Shown here piece after piece: positions 20,222-30,622 of a DNA stretch of 64,000 nucleotides. The notes under the pieces were generated by a model. It had not been told where the DNA came from and ran no database searches. It saw only the letters and a list, made by a program, of their open reading frames with translations. The stretch is from Pseudoclavibacter chungangensis (GTDB lineage Bacteria > Actinomycetota > Actinomycetes > Actinomycetales > Microbacteriaceae): contig NZ_JACCFV010000001.1 of the NCBI RefSeq assembly GCF_013410545.1, positions 1,116,001-1,180,000 on the forward strand, given 5' to 3'. The stretch's first letter is position 1. Each line of letters begins with the position of its first letter. A program made the translations under genes and the position numbers.

Positions 20222-21183
20222 CGTACTGGGGGATCTCGCTCGCGCTCGTGGCCGTCGCGCTCGTGGTCGGGGGACTCGCGTGGTTCCGGACGCGACGGCG
20301 ACGGACGCACGACGCGACGATCCCCGTTGCGAACACGCGCCGTCTGACGGAGCTGCCCGCGTTCCGGCGGGTCGTGAACCGCGCCACCGTGCTCGCGTCG
20401 ATCGCGGCCGTCGCACTCGTCGCGCTCCTCGTCGTGACCGCGGTCGCCGCCGGGCGGTGGGTGTACCAGCGCGTCGAGACGCCCGAGAAGTACAACCGCG
20501 ACATCGTCCTGTGCCTCGACATCTCGGGCTCGATGGTCGACTACGACGTCGAGGTCATCGACCGCTACATCGAGATGCTGCCGGGCTTCTCCGGCGAGCG
20601 CATGTCGCTCGTGCTGTGGGACGCGACCGCCGCGCAGGTCTTCCCCCTCACCGACGACTACGCGTTCGTCGAGGAGCAATTGGCGGCGGTCCGCGACGGC
20701 ATGACGTCCTACTCGGACAGCTACTCCTACGGCACCCGCAACGGCAACGGCGCATCGCTCGTGGGGGACGGTCTCGCCTCGTGCGCCCTCATGTTCGACG
20801 GCGAGGCCGAGGACGGACGCTCGCGGTCGATCATCCTGGCGACGGACAACGCCGTCAACGGGACGCCGCTCGTCACCGTGCCCGACGCGGCGGCGATCGC
20901 CGCGTCGAGGAACGTCCGGGTCTACGGCCTCGACGCGAACGCGTACGAGGACGCGTTCTCCGACGAGTACCGGACGTCGATCCTTCAGAACGGCGGTCAG
21001 TACTTCAAGCTCTCGGACCCCGAGGCCGTCCCGGGGATCGTCGACCAGATCACGAGCGACCAGACGTCCCTCATGCTCGGTGCCCCGCAGATCCTCATCA
21101 CGGACCGCCCGGCGTCCTGGCTCATCGCGATGCTCGTCGCGTTCTCGGCCCTCCTCGTCCTGTTGTGGAGGTTGCGCCTGTGA
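20212..21183 (+). CDS. VWA-domain membrane protein, BatA-like
   Basis: 323 residues: N-terminal membrane helices (about 5-23 and 61-83), a VWA domain beginning DIVLCLDISGSM with the metal-ion-dependent adhesion site DISGS at 103-107, and a C-terminal membrane helix (about 301-320). GTG start overlapping the preceding gene by 10 nt. With BatB and MoxR it likely forms a membrane-anchored complex; Bacteroides and Francisella relatives affect stress tolerance, and the actinobacterial role is unclear. Confidence 0.85.
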   Translation: MAIAYWGISLALVAVALVVGGLAWFRTRRRRTHDATIPVANTRRLTELPAFRRVVNRATVLASIAAVALVALLVVTAVAAGRWVYQRVETPEKYNRDIVLCLDISGSMVDYDVEVIDRYIEMLPGFSGERMSLVLWDATAAQVFPLTDDYAFVEEQLAAVRDGMTSYSDSYSYGTRNGNGASLVGDGLASCALMFDGEAEDGRSRSIILATDNAVNGTPLVTVPDAAAIAASRNVRVYGLDANAYEDAFSDEYRTSILQNGGQYFKLSDPEAVPGIVDQITSDQTSLMLGAPQILITDRPASWLIAMLVAFSALLVLLWRLRL

Positions 21184-22172
21184 CCTGGAATCCGATCCTG
21201 CCCGTCTGGGCCGTCGTGATCATCGTGCTCGCGCTCGGTGCCCTGTGCGTCGTCACCCTCGTCCGCGCGCCGGATCGGGCACGCCGGCGCGATTGGGCCG
21301 TCCGGGCGTTCGTCGTGCTGCTGCTCGGCATCGCGTGCCTGCGACCCGGCATCGGCACCTCGAGTGCCGCGACCGCGACGAACGACGTCGACGTCTTCTT
21401 CGTCGTCGACACGACCGCGAGCATGAACGCGGAGGACTGGGACGGCGCGCCGCGCCTCGACGGTGTCCGCGGCGATGTCATGGCGCTCGCCGAGGCCCAC
21501 GCGGGAGCGCGGTTCTCGTTGCTGACGTTCGACAGCGAGGCGCAGCTGCGGGTCCCGCTCACGACGGACGTGTCGGCGCTGCAATCGGCCGTGACGACGT
21601 TGCGGCCCGAGATCACGGGTTACTCGTCGGGCTCGAGCATCTCCGCCGCGAACGAGTTGCTCGAGGAGACGCTGGAACGTGCGGCCGATGCGAAGCCGGA
21701 GCGGGCCCGCGTCGTCTACTACCTGGGCGACGGGGAGCAGACCGCGCGCGAGGACCCGGAATCGTTCGCGTCCTCGGCGGAACTCCTCCAGGGCGGTGCG
21801 GTGCTCGGCTACGGCACGGACCAGGGCGGACCCATGCGTGAGACGCTCAGCGGATTCGCGACGACCGAGCCCACGTACATCGTCGATCGCTCCACGGGTT
21901 CCGACGCGATCTCGCGCATCGACGAACCGGCGCTCGAGACGATCGCGAGCCAGCTCGGGGTCGGCTACCAGCACCGGACGCCGGCGACGGCGGTGCAGGC
22001 AGCGGCCGTCGACCCGACCGTCCTGGAGACGGAGACGGGCAACGACGTCGAGCGCGCGTTCGACCTGTACTGGATCTTCGTGATCTTGATCTTCCTCCTG
22101 CTGCTCCGTGAGGTCTGGGTCCTCACGCGGGCGATCATCGAACTTTCCGAATCGAGGGGAGCGCGCGCATGA
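21180..22172 (+). CDS. VWA-domain membrane protein, BatB-like
   Basis: 330 residues. Two N-terminal membrane helices are followed by a VWA domain with DTTAS at 77-81, a metal site of the DxTxS form rather than DxSxS, and a C-terminal membrane helix (YWIFVILIFLLLLREVWVL, about 298-316). The start GTG overlaps the BatA-like stop by four bases and its stop overlaps the next start, so translation is coupled. Probably a partner or paralogue of the BatA-like protein. Confidence 0.85.
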   Translation: MTWNPILPVWAVVIIVLALGALCVVTLVRAPDRARRRDWAVRAFVVLLLGIACLRPGIGTSSAATATNDVDVFFVVDTTASMNAEDWDGAPRLDGVRGDVMALAEAHAGARFSLLTFDSEAQLRVPLTTDVSALQSAVTTLRPEITGYSSGSSISAANELLEETLERAADAKPERARVVYYLGDGEQTAREDPESFASSAELLQGGAVLGYGTDQGGPMRETLSGFATTEPTYIVDRSTGSDAISRIDEPALETIASQLGVGYQHRTPATAVQAAAVDPTVLETETGNDVERAFDLYWIFVILIFLLLLREVWVLTRAIIELSESRGARA

Positions 22173-22924
22173 CGAGCGGAACCACGGCGGACATCGCCGC
22201 CCCGACGGCGATCGAGGCGCCGCACGAGCGGGCCGATCCCGAGCGGCAGCGCGCCGAGCGGGAACGTGCCGCCCTGCGCCGACGACGACGGGCGATGGTG
22301 TGGGGGCTCCCGTTCTCGCTCGTCGCCCTGCTCGTCGCCGCGAAACTCATCTCGATGGTCCTCGTCGGCCAGGCGACGGTCGCGAAGTACGAGGACGCGG
22401 ACTACGAGGGCGCCCTCAACTCGGCCCAGCAGCAGAAGATCCTCAACGTGATCGAGCAGTGGAAGGCGCCGTACTCGACGGGGACGACGTATCTGCAGCT
22501 CGGCCTGAACGACGAGGCCCGGGCCGAACTGGAGTCGGCACTGCCGCTCGCGGGCGGCATCGATCAGTGCCCCGTCCGATCGAACCTCGCGATCGCCATC
22601 GAGCGTCAGGGCGATGCGATGCTCGACGCGGGCGACAGCGAGGGGGCGCGCGACCACTGGACGCAGGCGCTCGCCGTGCTCGAGCAGCAACCCGCGGAAT
22701 GCACGGAGTCGACGTCGAAGGCGGCGATGGACGAGTCGGAGCAGCGCATCCGGGCGAAACTCGACCCGCCGCCGCCGGACGCCGCGCAGGAGCCCGAGGA
22801 GACGCCGCCGCCCGAGCAGGAGGACGAGCTCGAGGACCAACTGGAGGAGAACCAGCAGGACCGTCAGGACCTGATCGACGAGAACAGCGGCTCGGGGGGC
22901 GGCGGCACCGACAAGCCCTGGTAG
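22169..22924 (+). CDS. Membrane-anchored TPR-like protein, BatC-like
   Basis: 251 residues: a basic N-terminal cytosolic segment (RAERERAALRRRRRAM), one membrane helix (about 45-66), then TPR-like helices (YLQLGLNDEARAELESAL and NLAIAIERQGDAML), ending in an acidic Gln/Glu/Pro-rich tail and a Gly-rich terminus. TPR proteins close Bat operons in other phyla. Weak repeat consensus makes the TPR call moderate. Last gene of the operon. Confidence 0.7.
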   Translation: MTSGTTADIAAPTAIEAPHERADPERQRAERERAALRRRRRAMVWGLPFSLVALLVAAKLISMVLVGQATVAKYEDADYEGALNSAQQQKILNVIEQWKAPYSTGTTYLQLGLNDEARAELESALPLAGGIDQCPVRSNLAIAIERQGDAMLDAGDSEGARDHWTQALAVLEQQPAECTESTSKAAMDESEQRIRAKLDPPPPDAAQEPEETPPPEQEDELEDQLEENQQDRQDLIDENSGSGGGGTDKPW

Positions 22925-22951
22925 TCGTCCGTCGGCACCGTCGGCGGTGAC

Positions 22952-22957
22952 TAGCAT
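22952..22957 (+). promoter_or_regulatory. -10 box TAGCAT of proS (leaderless)
   Basis: TAGCAT ends 6 nt before the GTG of proS, which predicts a leaderless transcript. No Shine-Dalgarno is present. Confidence 0.6.
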
Positions 22958-22963
22958 GGGTGC

Positions 22964-24742
22964 GTGATTGAACGTCTGAGCACCCTGTTCGTCCGCACGC
23001 TCCGCGAGGATCCGGGCGACGCGGAGGTCGCGAGCCACCGTCTGCTCGTCCGGGCCGGGTACATCCGGCGTCAGGCGCCGGGGATCTTCGCCTGGCTGCC
23101 GCTGGGGCTGCGCGTGAAGCGGCGGGTCGAGGCGATCGTGCGCGAGGAGATGACGCGCGTCGGTGCGCAGGAGGTCTCGTTCCCCGGTGTGCTGCCGGCC
23201 GAGATGTACGAGGCCTCGGGGCGGCTCGCCGACTACGGCGACACGATGTTCCGGCTCGCGGACCGCAAGGGGGCCGAACTCGTGCTCGCTCCGACGCACG
23301 AGGAGGCGTTCACGCTGCTCGTGAAGGACCTGTACTCGAGCTACAAGGACCTGCCGCTCACGATCTTCCAGATCCAGGACAAGTACCGCGACGAGGCACG
23401 TCCGCGTGCGGGGCTCCTGCGCGGCCGCGAGTTCACGATGAAGGACGCGTATTCGTTCGACATCGACGACGCGGGGCTCGACGAGAGCTACGGGGCACAG
23501 CGCGACGCGTACGAGCGCATCTTCCGCCGGCTCGGCCTCGAGTACGTCATCGTCGCGGCCGACGCCGGCGCGATGGGCGGCTCGAAGAGCGAGGAGTTCC
23601 TGCACCCGACCGAGGTCGGCGAGGACACGTTCGTCGTCGCGCCGTCGGGGTACGCGGCGAACGTCGAACGGTACGTCTCGACGCCCGGTGAGCCGATCGA
23701 CGCGAGCGGGATCGGCGCCCCGGTCGTGTTCGACTCGCCGGACACGCCCACGATCGACACACTCGTGGCACACGCGAACGCGGTCGTGCCGCGGGCCGAC
23801 GGCGCCGCGTGGACGGCCGCGCACACGCTCAAGAACCTCGTGCTCGCGCTCACCGACGGTGCGGGCGAGCGCGAGATCGTCGTCGTCGGCGTCCCCGGTG
23901 ACCGTGCCGCGGACCTCAAGCGCGTCGAGGTCGCGTTCGGTGGCCGCGAGGCGGAGCCCGCGACCGACGAGGACTTCGAGAAGCTGAGCGGCCTCGTCCG
24001 CGGCTACATCGGTCCGTGGAGCGCGGACGGGCCCGTGCTCGGTGCCGACGGGTCCTCCGGCGTGCCGTACTACCTCGATGCCTCGATCGCCGAGGGGAGC
24101 GCGTGGATCACCGGCGCGAACGAGCACGAGAAGCACGTGCACTCGCTCGTCCTCGGCCGCGACTTCACGCCCGACGGGCGGGTCGAGGCTGCGGAGGTGC
24201 TCGACGGGGACCCGTCGCCCGACGGCTCCGGTCCCATCCGCACGGCCCGCGGCACCGAGATCGGACACGTGTTCCAACTCGGCCGCAAGTACGCGGAGGC
24301 ACTCGGCCTCAAGGTGCTCGATCAGAACGGCAAGCTCGTGACCGTGACGATGGGCTCCTACGGCGTGGGCGTGACGCGGAACCTCGCGCTCGTCGCCGAG
24401 GCGTCGCACGACGAGCGCGGGCTCGTCTGGCCCGAGGCCGTCGCCCCGTTCGACGTCCAGGTCGTCGCGACGGGGAAGGGGGCCGAGCCGTTCGAACTCG
24501 GCGAGCGACTCGCGAACGAGTTCGACGCCGCGGGCTTCGAGGTGCTGTTCGACGACCGGGTGAAGGTGTCGCCCGGAGTGAAGTTCGGGGACGCCGAGCT
24601 CATCGGCGTGCCGTGGATCGTCATCGCGGGCAAGGAGTCCGCCGATGGTCGCGTCGAGGTGTGGGACCGTCGCACGGGGGAGCGCACGCCGCTCCCCGCC
24701 GACGAGGCCCTCGCGTTCGTCCGGGCCAATCGCCGCGGCTGA
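22964..24742 (+). CDS. proS: Prolyl-tRNA synthetase
   Basis: 592 residues, bacterial-type ProRS charging tRNA-Pro. Class II motifs are visible: motif 2 region [20 protein letters not shown] (about 141-160) and motif 3 GSYGVGVTR (about 465-473). An editing-type insertion (INS) domain lies between them (about 220-400). The GTG start matches the family N-terminus ([13 protein letters not shown]). Stands alone between the Bat-like operon and nusA. Confidence 0.96.
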   Translation: MIERLSTLFVRTLREDPGDAEVASHRLLVRAGYIRRQAPGIFAWLPLGLRVKRRVEAIVREEMTRVGAQEVSFPGVLPAEMYEASGRLADYGDTMFRLADRKGAELVLAPTHEEAFTLLVKDLYSSYKDLPLTIFQIQDKYRDEARPRAGLLRGREFTMKDAYSFDIDDAGLDESYGAQRDAYERIFRRLGLEYVIVAADAGAMGGSKSEEFLHPTEVGEDTFVVAPSGYAANVERYVSTPGEPIDASGIGAPVVFDSPDTPTIDTLVAHANAVVPRADGAAWTAAHTLKNLVLALTDGAGEREIVVVGVPGDRAADLKRVEVAFGGREAEPATDEDFEKLSGLVRGYIGPWSADGPVLGADGSSGVPYYLDASIAEGSAWITGANEHEKHVHSLVLGRDFTPDGRVEAAEVLDGDPSPDGSGPIRTARGTEIGHVFQLGRKYAEALGLKVLDQNGKLVTVTMGSYGVGVTRNLALVAEASHDERGLVWPEAVAPFDVQVVATGKGAEPFELGERLANEFDAAGFEVLFDDRVKVSPGVKFGDAELIGVPWIVIAGKESADGRVEVWDRRTGERTPLPADEALAFVRANRRG

Positions 24743-24758
24743 GGCCGCCCGCGGCCTC
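24741..24758 (+). terminator. Short hairpin at the end of proS
   Basis: An 8-bp perfect stem with a CC loop overlaps the proS stop. Weak on its own; followed by the TATGCT (24774-24779) -10 candidate for nusA. Confidence 0.4.
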
Positions 24759-24808
24759 GCGCCGCGCGTCGGCTATGCTCGTCCTTTCCAGTTGAATACA
24801 GGAGCGTC

Positions 24809-25825
24809 ATGAAGATCGATCTCGCAGTTCTCCGGTTGCTCGAACGGGAGCGCGAAATCCCGTTCGAGGAACTCGTCACCATCCTCGAGGAGGCGATCCA
24901 GACCGCCTACGAGAAGCAGACGAGCCAGGGCGCCGACGACGCGGCACCACAGGGCACCCGCGTGCACCTCGACCGCAAGACCGGTGAGGTCAACGTCTTC
25001 GTCCCGGAGCGCGACGACGACGGCGAGATCATCGGTGAGGCGCGCCTGCACCCCGACGAGTTCGGGCGGATCGCGGCGTTCGCCGCGAAGCAGGTCATCA
25101 CGCAGCGCATGCGCGACATCGGCGACGACCGCGTGCTCGGCGAGTTCAAGGCGCGCGAGGGCGACATCGTCGCGGGCGTCGTGCAGCAGGGGCCGAACCC
25201 CAAGATGGTGCACGTCGACCTCGGCACGGTCGAGGCGATCCTCCCGCCCGAGGAACAGGTCGCGGGCGAGGACTACGCGCACGGCACCCGTCTGCGGGTC
25301 TTCGTCACGAAGGTCGAGCGCGGCAACCGTGGCCCGCAGATCACCGTCTCGCGGACCCACCCGTCGCTCGTGCGCAAGCTGTTCGCCCTCGAGGTCCCCG
25401 AGATCGCGACGGGCGTCGTCGAGATCGTCTCCCTCGCCCGCGAGGCCGGGCACCGGACGAAGATCGCGGTCCGCGCGACGCAGGACGGCGTCAACGCGAA
25501 GGGCGCGTGCATCGGCGAGCTCGGTGCACGCGTGCGCGCCGTCACGAACGAGCTCGGTGCCGAGAAGATCGACATCGTCGACTACTCGCCCGATCTCGCG
25601 ACGTTCGTCGCGAACGCGCTGAGCCCCGCCAAGGTCTCGAGCGCGTTCGTCATCGACCGCGCGACGAAGGCCGTTCGCGCCCTCGTTCCCGACTTCCAGC
25701 TCTCCCTCGCGATCGGCAAGGAGGGCCAGAACGCCCGCCTCGCGGCGAAGCTCACGGGAGCCCGGATCGACATCCAACCCGACTCGATTCTCGAGGACGA
25801 CGACGAAGCGGCCGACGAGGGGTAG
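24809..25825 (+). CDS. nusA: Transcription termination/antitermination factor NusA
   Basis: 338 residues: N-terminal RNA-polymerase-binding domain (about 1-130), S1 domain (about 134-200, beginning GDIVAGVVQQGPNPKMVHVD) and two KH domains (to about 330, with LAIGKEGQNARLAAKLTG near the end). No C-terminal acidic repeats, as in other actinobacteria. The ATG follows AGGAG. Begins the conserved nusA-ylxR-infB operon; TATGCT at 24774-24779 may be its promoter. Confidence 0.95.
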   Translation: MKIDLAVLRLLEREREIPFEELVTILEEAIQTAYEKQTSQGADDAAPQGTRVHLDRKTGEVNVFVPERDDDGEIIGEARLHPDEFGRIAAFAAKQVITQRMRDIGDDRVLGEFKAREGDIVAGVVQQGPNPKMVHVDLGTVEAILPPEEQVAGEDYAHGTRLRVFVTKVERGNRGPQITVSRTHPSLVRKLFALEVPEIATGVVEIVSLAREAGHRTKIAVRATQDGVNAKGACIGELGARVRAVTNELGAEKIDIVDYSPDLATFVANALSPAKVSSAFVIDRATKAVRALVPDFQLSLAIGKEGQNARLAAKLTGARIDIQPDSILEDDDEAADEG

Positions 25826-25826
25826 T

Positions 25827-26129
25827 ATGGACCCCGTACGAACGTGCATCGGCTGCCGTTCGCGCCAGGAACGAACCGGACTCGTCCGGGTCGTCGCCGT
25901 CTCCGGTCAGATCCGCTTCGACCGAGACGGCAGGCTTCCGGGCCGTGGCGCGTGGCTGCATCCAAGTGCGGCGTGCATCGGACGGGCCATCGAGCGCCGC
26001 GCTTTCGGGCGGGCGTTCCGACACGGCCGGGTCGATGTCGCCGAGGCACGTGAGTACGCACGCCAACTGGCCGACGCCCAGGCGCCGGCACGAACAGAGA
26101 AGGCTGAACGGACCATGGACAACTCATGA
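25827..26129 (+). CDS. ylxR: YlxR/RnpM-family (DUF448) protein
   Basis: 100 residues with the YlxR signatures RTCIGCRSRQERTGLVRVV (about 4-22) and GRGAWLHPSAACIGRAIERR (about 38-57). YlxR is a small nucleic-acid-binding protein; the Bacillus homologue binds RNase P RNA. It starts 1 nt after the nusA stop, so it is coupled to nusA. Confidence 0.9.
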   Translation: MDPVRTCIGCRSRQERTGLVRVVAVSGQIRFDRDGRLPGRGAWLHPSAACIGRAIERRAFGRAFRHGRVDVAEAREYARQLADAQAPARTEKAERTMDNS

Positions 26130-26204
26130 GTGGCTCACGATGAGGCACTTCCAGCAGTAGTGGTCTGCTCCTGATCCCGGGGCAGGCCCTGAGACAGGAG
26201 AATT

Positions 26205-29069
26205 GTGGCAAAACCACGCGTACACGAGATCGCCGCCGAGATGGGCGTCGATTCGAAGACCGCGCTCAAGACGCTCCAGGAGATGGGCGAGTTCGTCAAG
26301 AGTGCATCGTCGAGCGTCGAGCCGCCGGTCGCCCGGCGACTCCGCGAGGCGTTGAAGACCGGCGACGGCTCGGGTGCCGGTGCACCCAAGCCCGGCGCGG
26401 GTGCCCCCAGGCCGGGTGCACCGAAGCCCGGTGCCGGCGCGCCCAAGCCCGGTGCCCGGACGGTCCCGTCCGGGAACGCCGGCCCGAAGCCCGGTGCTCG
26501 CAGCGGCGCCCCCAAGCCGGGTGGCGCGCGCCCCACGACGCCGGAGCGCGAGGCGCCCGCCGCGAAGCCCGAGCCCGCGACGACGGCACCCGCCGAGGCG
26601 CGCCAGGCGGCTCCCACGCCCGGGCGGCAGGCAGCACCCACGACGGACGCCGTCACGCCCGGTGGCGCACCGAAGCCCGGTTCGGCGGCGCCGAAGCCCG
26701 GTGCGGCGACGCCGAGTGCGGCGAAGCCCGCCGACGCCGGTGACTCGTCGGCGATCCCGCGTCCCCGCGGGCCCCGGCCCGGGCCGCGTCCCGGCAACAA
26801 CCCGTTCGCGTCGAGCCAGGGCATGGGGCGTCCGCGCCCCGGGAACAACCCGTTCGCCGCGAAGCAGGGCATGGGTCAGGGTGGCGGCGCAGGCGGCCCC
26901 CGTCCCGGTCCTCGTCCCGGCCCCGGTGGTGGCGCCGGTCGCGTCCAGCCGCCCCGGCCGGGCCAGCCCCGCGTGCTTCCCGGCGCGCGCCCCGCAGGTC
27001 AGGGTGGTCGCCCCGGCGCCCGCCCCGGCGGCGGTGCGGGTGGCGGCGGCGGTCGCCCGGGCACGGTCGGCGGATTCGCCGGTCGTCCCGCGACCGGCGG
27101 TGGCGGTCGTCCCGGTGGCGGTCGCGGTCGCGGTTCGACCGCGGGTGCGTTCGGTCGCGGCGGCTCGAAGTCGAAGGCGCGCAAGTCCAAGCGGACGAAG
27201 CGGGCAGAATTCGAGATGCGCGAGGCGCCGCTGATCGGTGGCGTCCGCGTTCCCCGGGGCAACGGCGAGACGACGGTGCGGCTGCGCCGCGGCGCGTCGA
27301 TCGCCGACTTCGCCGAGAAGATCGATGCGAGCCCCGGCGATCTCGTGACCATCCTCTTCCACCTGGGCGAGATGGCGACGGCGACCGAATCGCTCGACGA
27401 GGCGACCTTCGAGGTCCTCGGCGCCGAGCTCGGGTACCGCATCGACATCGTGAGCCCGGAGGACGAGGACCGCGAGCTGCTCGAGTCCTTCTCGATCGAC
27501 CTCGACCAGGAGGCCGAGGAGGAGGGCGACGACGTGCTCGTCGCACGTCCCCCCGTCGTCACCGTCATGGGTCACGTCGACCACGGTAAGACCCGCCTGC
27601 TCGACGCGATCCGCAACGCGAACGTCGTCGAGGGCGAGGCCGGTGGCATCACCCAGCACATCGGTGCCTACCAGGTGCACACGCAGCACGACGGCGTCGA
27701 CCGCGCCATCACCTTCATCGACACCCCCGGTCACGAGGCCTTCACGGCCATGCGTGCCCGAGGTGCGAACGTGACGGACATCGCGATCCTCGTGGTCGCG
27801 GCGGACGACGGCATCATGCCGCAGACGATCGAGGCGCTGAACCACGCACAGGCCGCGAACGTGCCGATCGTGGTCGCGGTGAACAAGATCGACAAGCCCG
27901 ACGCGAACCCCGCGAAGGTTCGCTCGCAGCTCACCGAGTACGGCCTCGTGGCCGAGGAGTTCGGCGGCGACACGATGTTCGTCGACGTCTCCGCCCGCGA
28001 GGGGCTCCACATCCAGGAGCTCATCGAGGCGGTCCTGCTCACGGCCGACGCGGGTCTCGACCTGCGTGCGAATCCGGACAAGGACGCGCGCGGTGTCGCG
28101 ATCGAGGCGAAGCTCGACCGTGGCCGCGGTGCGGTCGCGACCGTCCTCATCCAGTCGGGAACGCTGCACGTCGGTGACGCGATCGTCGCGGGCACGGCCT
28201 ACGGCCGTGTGCGTGCGATGGTCGACGAGAACGGCGTGACCGTGACCGAGGCGGGGCCGTCGCGTCCCGTCCAGGTGCAGGGTCTGTCGAGCGTGCCCGG
28301 CGCGGGCGACACGTTCCTCGTCACCGACGAGGACCGCACGGCCCGGCAGATCGCCGAGAAGCGCGAGGCGGTGGAGCGCAACGCGATGCTCGCGAAGAGC
28401 CGCAAGCGCATCAGCCTCGAGGACTTCACGCGTGCGCTCGAGGAGGGCAAGGTCGAGTCGCTCAACCTCATCATCAAGGGTGACGTGTCCGGTGCCGTCG
28501 AGGCGCTCGAGGACTCGCTGCTCAAGATCGAGGTCGACGATTCCGTCCAGCTGCGGATCATCCACCGCGGCGTCGGTGCGATCACCGAGTCGGACGTGAA
28601 CCTCGCGACGGTCGACAACGCGATCATCATCGGGTTCAACGTGCGCCCCGACACGAAGGCGCGCGAGCGCGCCGCTCGCGAGGGGGTGGACATCCGGTTC
28701 TACTCGGTCATCTACAACGCGCTCGACGACATCGAGCAGTCGCTCACGGGCATGCTCAAGCCCGAGTTCGAAGAGGTGCAGTCGGGTGTCGCCGAGATCC
28801 TCGAGGTGTTCCGCTCCTCGAAGTTCGGCAACATCGCGGGCTGCATGGTCCGCTCCGGCACGATCACGCGCAACGCGAAGGCGCGCGTCATCCGCGACGG
28901 TGTCGTGCTCGCGGACGGGCTCGCCATCGAGTCGCTGCGTCGCTTCAAGGACGACGTCACCGAGGTGCGGACGGACTACGAGTGCGGTATCGGACTCGGT
29001 AAGTTCAACGACATCCAGGTGGGCGACGAGATCGAGACCACCGAGCTGGTCGAGAAGCCGCGCGGCTGA
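26205..29069 (+). CDS. infB: Translation initiation factor IF-2
   Basis: 954 residues. The N-terminal domain ([20 protein letters not shown]) is followed by a long disordered stretch of about 270 residues made of KPGAGAP- and RPGGG-like repeats, as is usual for actinobacterial IF2, and then by the G domain with G1 GHVDHGKT at 456-463, G3 DTPGHE and G4 NKIDKPD. Full length. GTG start after GACAGGAGAA. It brings fMet-tRNA to the 30S subunit and promotes subunit joining. Confidence 0.96.
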   Translation: MAKPRVHEIAAEMGVDSKTALKTLQEMGEFVKSASSSVEPPVARRLREALKTGDGSGAGAPKPGAGAPRPGAPKPGAGAPKPGARTVPSGNAGPKPGARSGAPKPGGARPTTPEREAPAAKPEPATTAPAEARQAAPTPGRQAAPTTDAVTPGGAPKPGSAAPKPGAATPSAAKPADAGDSSAIPRPRGPRPGPRPGNNPFASSQGMGRPRPGNNPFAAKQGMGQGGGAGGPRPGPRPGPGGGAGRVQPPRPGQPRVLPGARPAGQGGRPGARPGGGAGGGGGRPGTVGGFAGRPATGGGGRPGGGRGRGSTAGAFGRGGSKSKARKSKRTKRAEFEMREAPLIGGVRVPRGNGETTVRLRRGASIADFAEKIDASPGDLVTILFHLGEMATATESLDEATFEVLGAELGYRIDIVSPEDEDRELLESFSIDLDQEAEEEGDDVLVARPPVVTVMGHVDHGKTRLLDAIRNANVVEGEAGGITQHIGAYQVHTQHDGVDRAITFIDTPGHEAFTAMRARGANVTDIAILVVAADDGIMPQTIEALNHAQAANVPIVVAVNKIDKPDANPAKVRSQLTEYGLVAEEFGGDTMFVDVSAREGLHIQELIEAVLLTADAGLDLRANPDKDARGVAIEAKLDRGRGAVATVLIQSGTLHVGDAIVAGTAYGRVRAMVDENGVTVTEAGPSRPVQVQGLSSVPGAGDTFLVTDEDRTARQIAEKREAVERNAMLAKSRKRISLEDFTRALEEGKVESLNLIIKGDVSGAVEALEDSLLKIEVDDSVQLRIIHRGVGAITESDVNLATVDNAIIIGFNVRPDTKARERAAREGVDIRFYSVIYNALDDIEQSLTGMLKPEFEEVQSGVAEILEVFRSSKFGNIAGCMVRSGTITRNAKARVIRDGVVLADGLAIESLRRFKDDVTEVRTDYECGIGLGKFNDIQVGDEIETTELVEKPRG

Positions 29070-29078
29070 TGCGCGCAC

Positions 29079-29108
29079 GGAGGGGGCCGGCACCGTCCGG
29101 CCCCCTCC
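29079..29108 (+). terminator. Hairpin between infB and rbfA
   Basis: Perfect 12-bp GC stem (29079-29090 with 29097-29108) and 6-nt loop, no U-tract. It lies inside an operon that normally continues into rbfA, so it may attenuate transcription or protect the infB mRNA end; no promoter is obvious in the 25 nt before rbfA. Confidence 0.6.
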
Positions 29109-29133
29109 GCTCTCGTCGGGAGAAGGAGATCCA

Positions 29134-29610
29134 ATGGTTGATCACGCACGGGCCGCCCGTATGGCGGACCGCATCAAGGAGATCGTCGCGACGACCCTCG
29201 ACCGGGGCATCAAGGACCCGCGCCTCGGGTTCGTGACGGTCACGGACGTCCGCGTGACGGGCGATCTGCAGCAGGCGACGGTCTTCTACACCGTGTACGG
29301 CACGGAGGAGGAGCTGCGCGACACGGCGGCCGCCCTGAAGTCGGCGACCGGCATGCTGCGGTCGGAGGTCGGCAAGCAGTTGCGCGTGCGCCTCACGCCG
29401 ACGCTCGAGTTCGTCCACGACGCACTGCCCGAGAACGTGAACCAGATCGAGCAGTTGCTCGCGCAGGCGAAGGAGCGCGACGAGGCCGCGCACGCGGCGT
29501 CCGCGGGCGCGAGCTTCGCGGGTGACGCCGACCCGTACGTCAAGCCGCGCGAGCTCGCGGCGGACGACGACCACGGCGTCGACGGGGCCGAGGGCACGTC
29601 CGAGCGGTAG
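29134..29610 (+). CDS. rbfA: Ribosome-binding factor A
   Basis: 158 residues. The KH-like core begins [21 protein letters not shown] (about 5-25, quoted ends only approximate) and contains [17 protein letters not shown] (about 29-45). It binds the 5' helix of 16S rRNA during 30S maturation. The ATG is supported by AGAAGGAGA. The C-terminal 40 residues are an Ala/Asp-rich tail common in actinobacteria. Ends facing mutY with a shared terminator. Confidence 0.93.
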   Translation: MVDHARAARMADRIKEIVATTLDRGIKDPRLGFVTVTDVRVTGDLQQATVFYTVYGTEEELRDTAAALKSATGMLRSEVGKQLRVRLTPTLEFVHDALPENVNQIEQLLAQAKERDEAAHAASAGASFAGDADPYVKPRELAADDDHGVDGAEGTSER

Positions 29611-29625
29611 CACGAGCGATACGAG

Positions 29626-29663
29626 GAGTCGGGGCGACCACGTGAACGTGGTCGCCCCGACTC
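29626..29663. terminator. Bidirectional terminator between rbfA and mutY
   Basis: Perfect 18-bp inverted repeat (29626-29643 with 29646-29663) with only 2 nt between the arms. It lies between convergent genes and can serve both strands. Confidence 0.85.
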
Positions 29664-29697
29664 GTCGTCGGTGCGCTCCGGCCTGAGCTGCGTCGCG

Positions 29698-30609
29698 TCA
29701 GCTCGGGAGCGACGCCGCCCCGTCGTCGACGACGACGAGCGCGTCGGCCTCGAGACTCGCGAGGGCGCGTGCGAACCGTTCGTCGTGTCCGCCCCGCACG
29801 ACCGCGTCGTGGAGCGCGTCGAGGGGCACGGCGGTCGTGGTTGCGCGCAGCTCGTGGAGGATGCGACCGCGCATCTCGCGGTCGGAGCCCTCGTAGCGGG
29901 CCTGTTTGCGGCGTGGCACCCCCGCGGTCGGTCCCGCCGGGTAGCCCGCGCGCCGCCACGCACACCGCTCGGCGACGGGGCAGCGCTCGCACGCGGGTGT
30001 GCGCGCGGTACAGACGATCGCACCGAGTTCCATCGCCGCGGCGTTCCACCGGTTCGCGCGTCGGACCGCGGTCGCGTCGTCGGGTGGCGGCGCAGGGACG
30101 AGCGCCCGGTAGGCGGCGAGGTCGCGCGCCGCGTTCGGCGCCCAGGGTTCCTCCGAGCCCTCCTCGACCCGCGCGAGGACACGCCGGACGTTCGTGTCGA
30201 CGACGGCCTCCGGCACGCCGAACGCGAAGGACGCGACGGCGGCGGCCGTGTAGGGGCCGATCCCCGGGAGCGCGAGGAGGTCCTCGCGCGTGGCGGGCAC
30301 GCGGCCGTCGTGGTGTTCGACGATCTCGACGGCGCAGCGCCGGAGCCAGAGGGCCCGGCGGGGGTATCCGAGCCGGTCCCACGCCCGCAGCACGTCGGCG
30401 TCGCCGGCGCGCGCGAGGTCCGCGGGGCTCGGCCACCGCTCGACGAACGCCTCCCAGCGAGGGATCACTCGCGCCGCCTGCGTCTGCTGGAGCATGAACT
30501 CGCTCACGAGCACGGCCCACGGGGACGTGCCGGGCGCACGCCACGGGAGCGGGCGCGCGTTCGCGGCGAACCAGTCGATGGTCTCGTCGACGAGCTCGGT
30601 GCGGGTCAC
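29698..30609 (-). CDS. mutY: A/G-specific adenine DNA glycosylase
   Basis: 303 residues. Removes adenine mispaired with 8-oxoguanine. Helix-hairpin-helix LPGIGPYTAAAVASFAFG (about 114-131), catalytic Glu in SEFMLQQTQ (Glu37), catalytic Asp in VVDTNVRRV (Asp139) and a [4Fe-4S] cluster motif C-x6-C-x2-C-x5-C near 195-211. The NUDIX-like C-terminal domain of E. coli MutY is very short or missing, as in many actinobacterial forms. GTG start 13 nt downstream of the panE stop, so both are probably one operon. Confidence 0.92.
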   Translation of the reverse strand: MTRTELVDETIDWFAANARPLPWRAPGTSPWAVLVSEFMLQQTQAARVIPRWEAFVERWPSPADLARAGDADVLRAWDRLGYPRRALWLRRCAVEIVEHHDGRVPATREDLLALPGIGPYTAAAVASFAFGVPEAVVDTNVRRVLARVEEGSEEPWAPNAARDLAAYRALVPAPPPDDATAVRRANRWNAAAMELGAIVCTARTPACERCPVAERCAWRRAGYPAGPTAGVPRRKQARYEGSDREMRGRILHELRATTTAVPLDALHDAVVRGGHDERFARALASLEADALVVVDDGAASLPS

Positions 30610-30622
30610 GGGGCGGTCGTCC

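Noticed and set aside
26370..27180. Pro/Gly/Ala repeat region of infB as a foreign or unusual insertion
   Set aside because: Long low-complexity N-termini are normal for actinobacterial IF2 and the codon use matches the rest of the gene.
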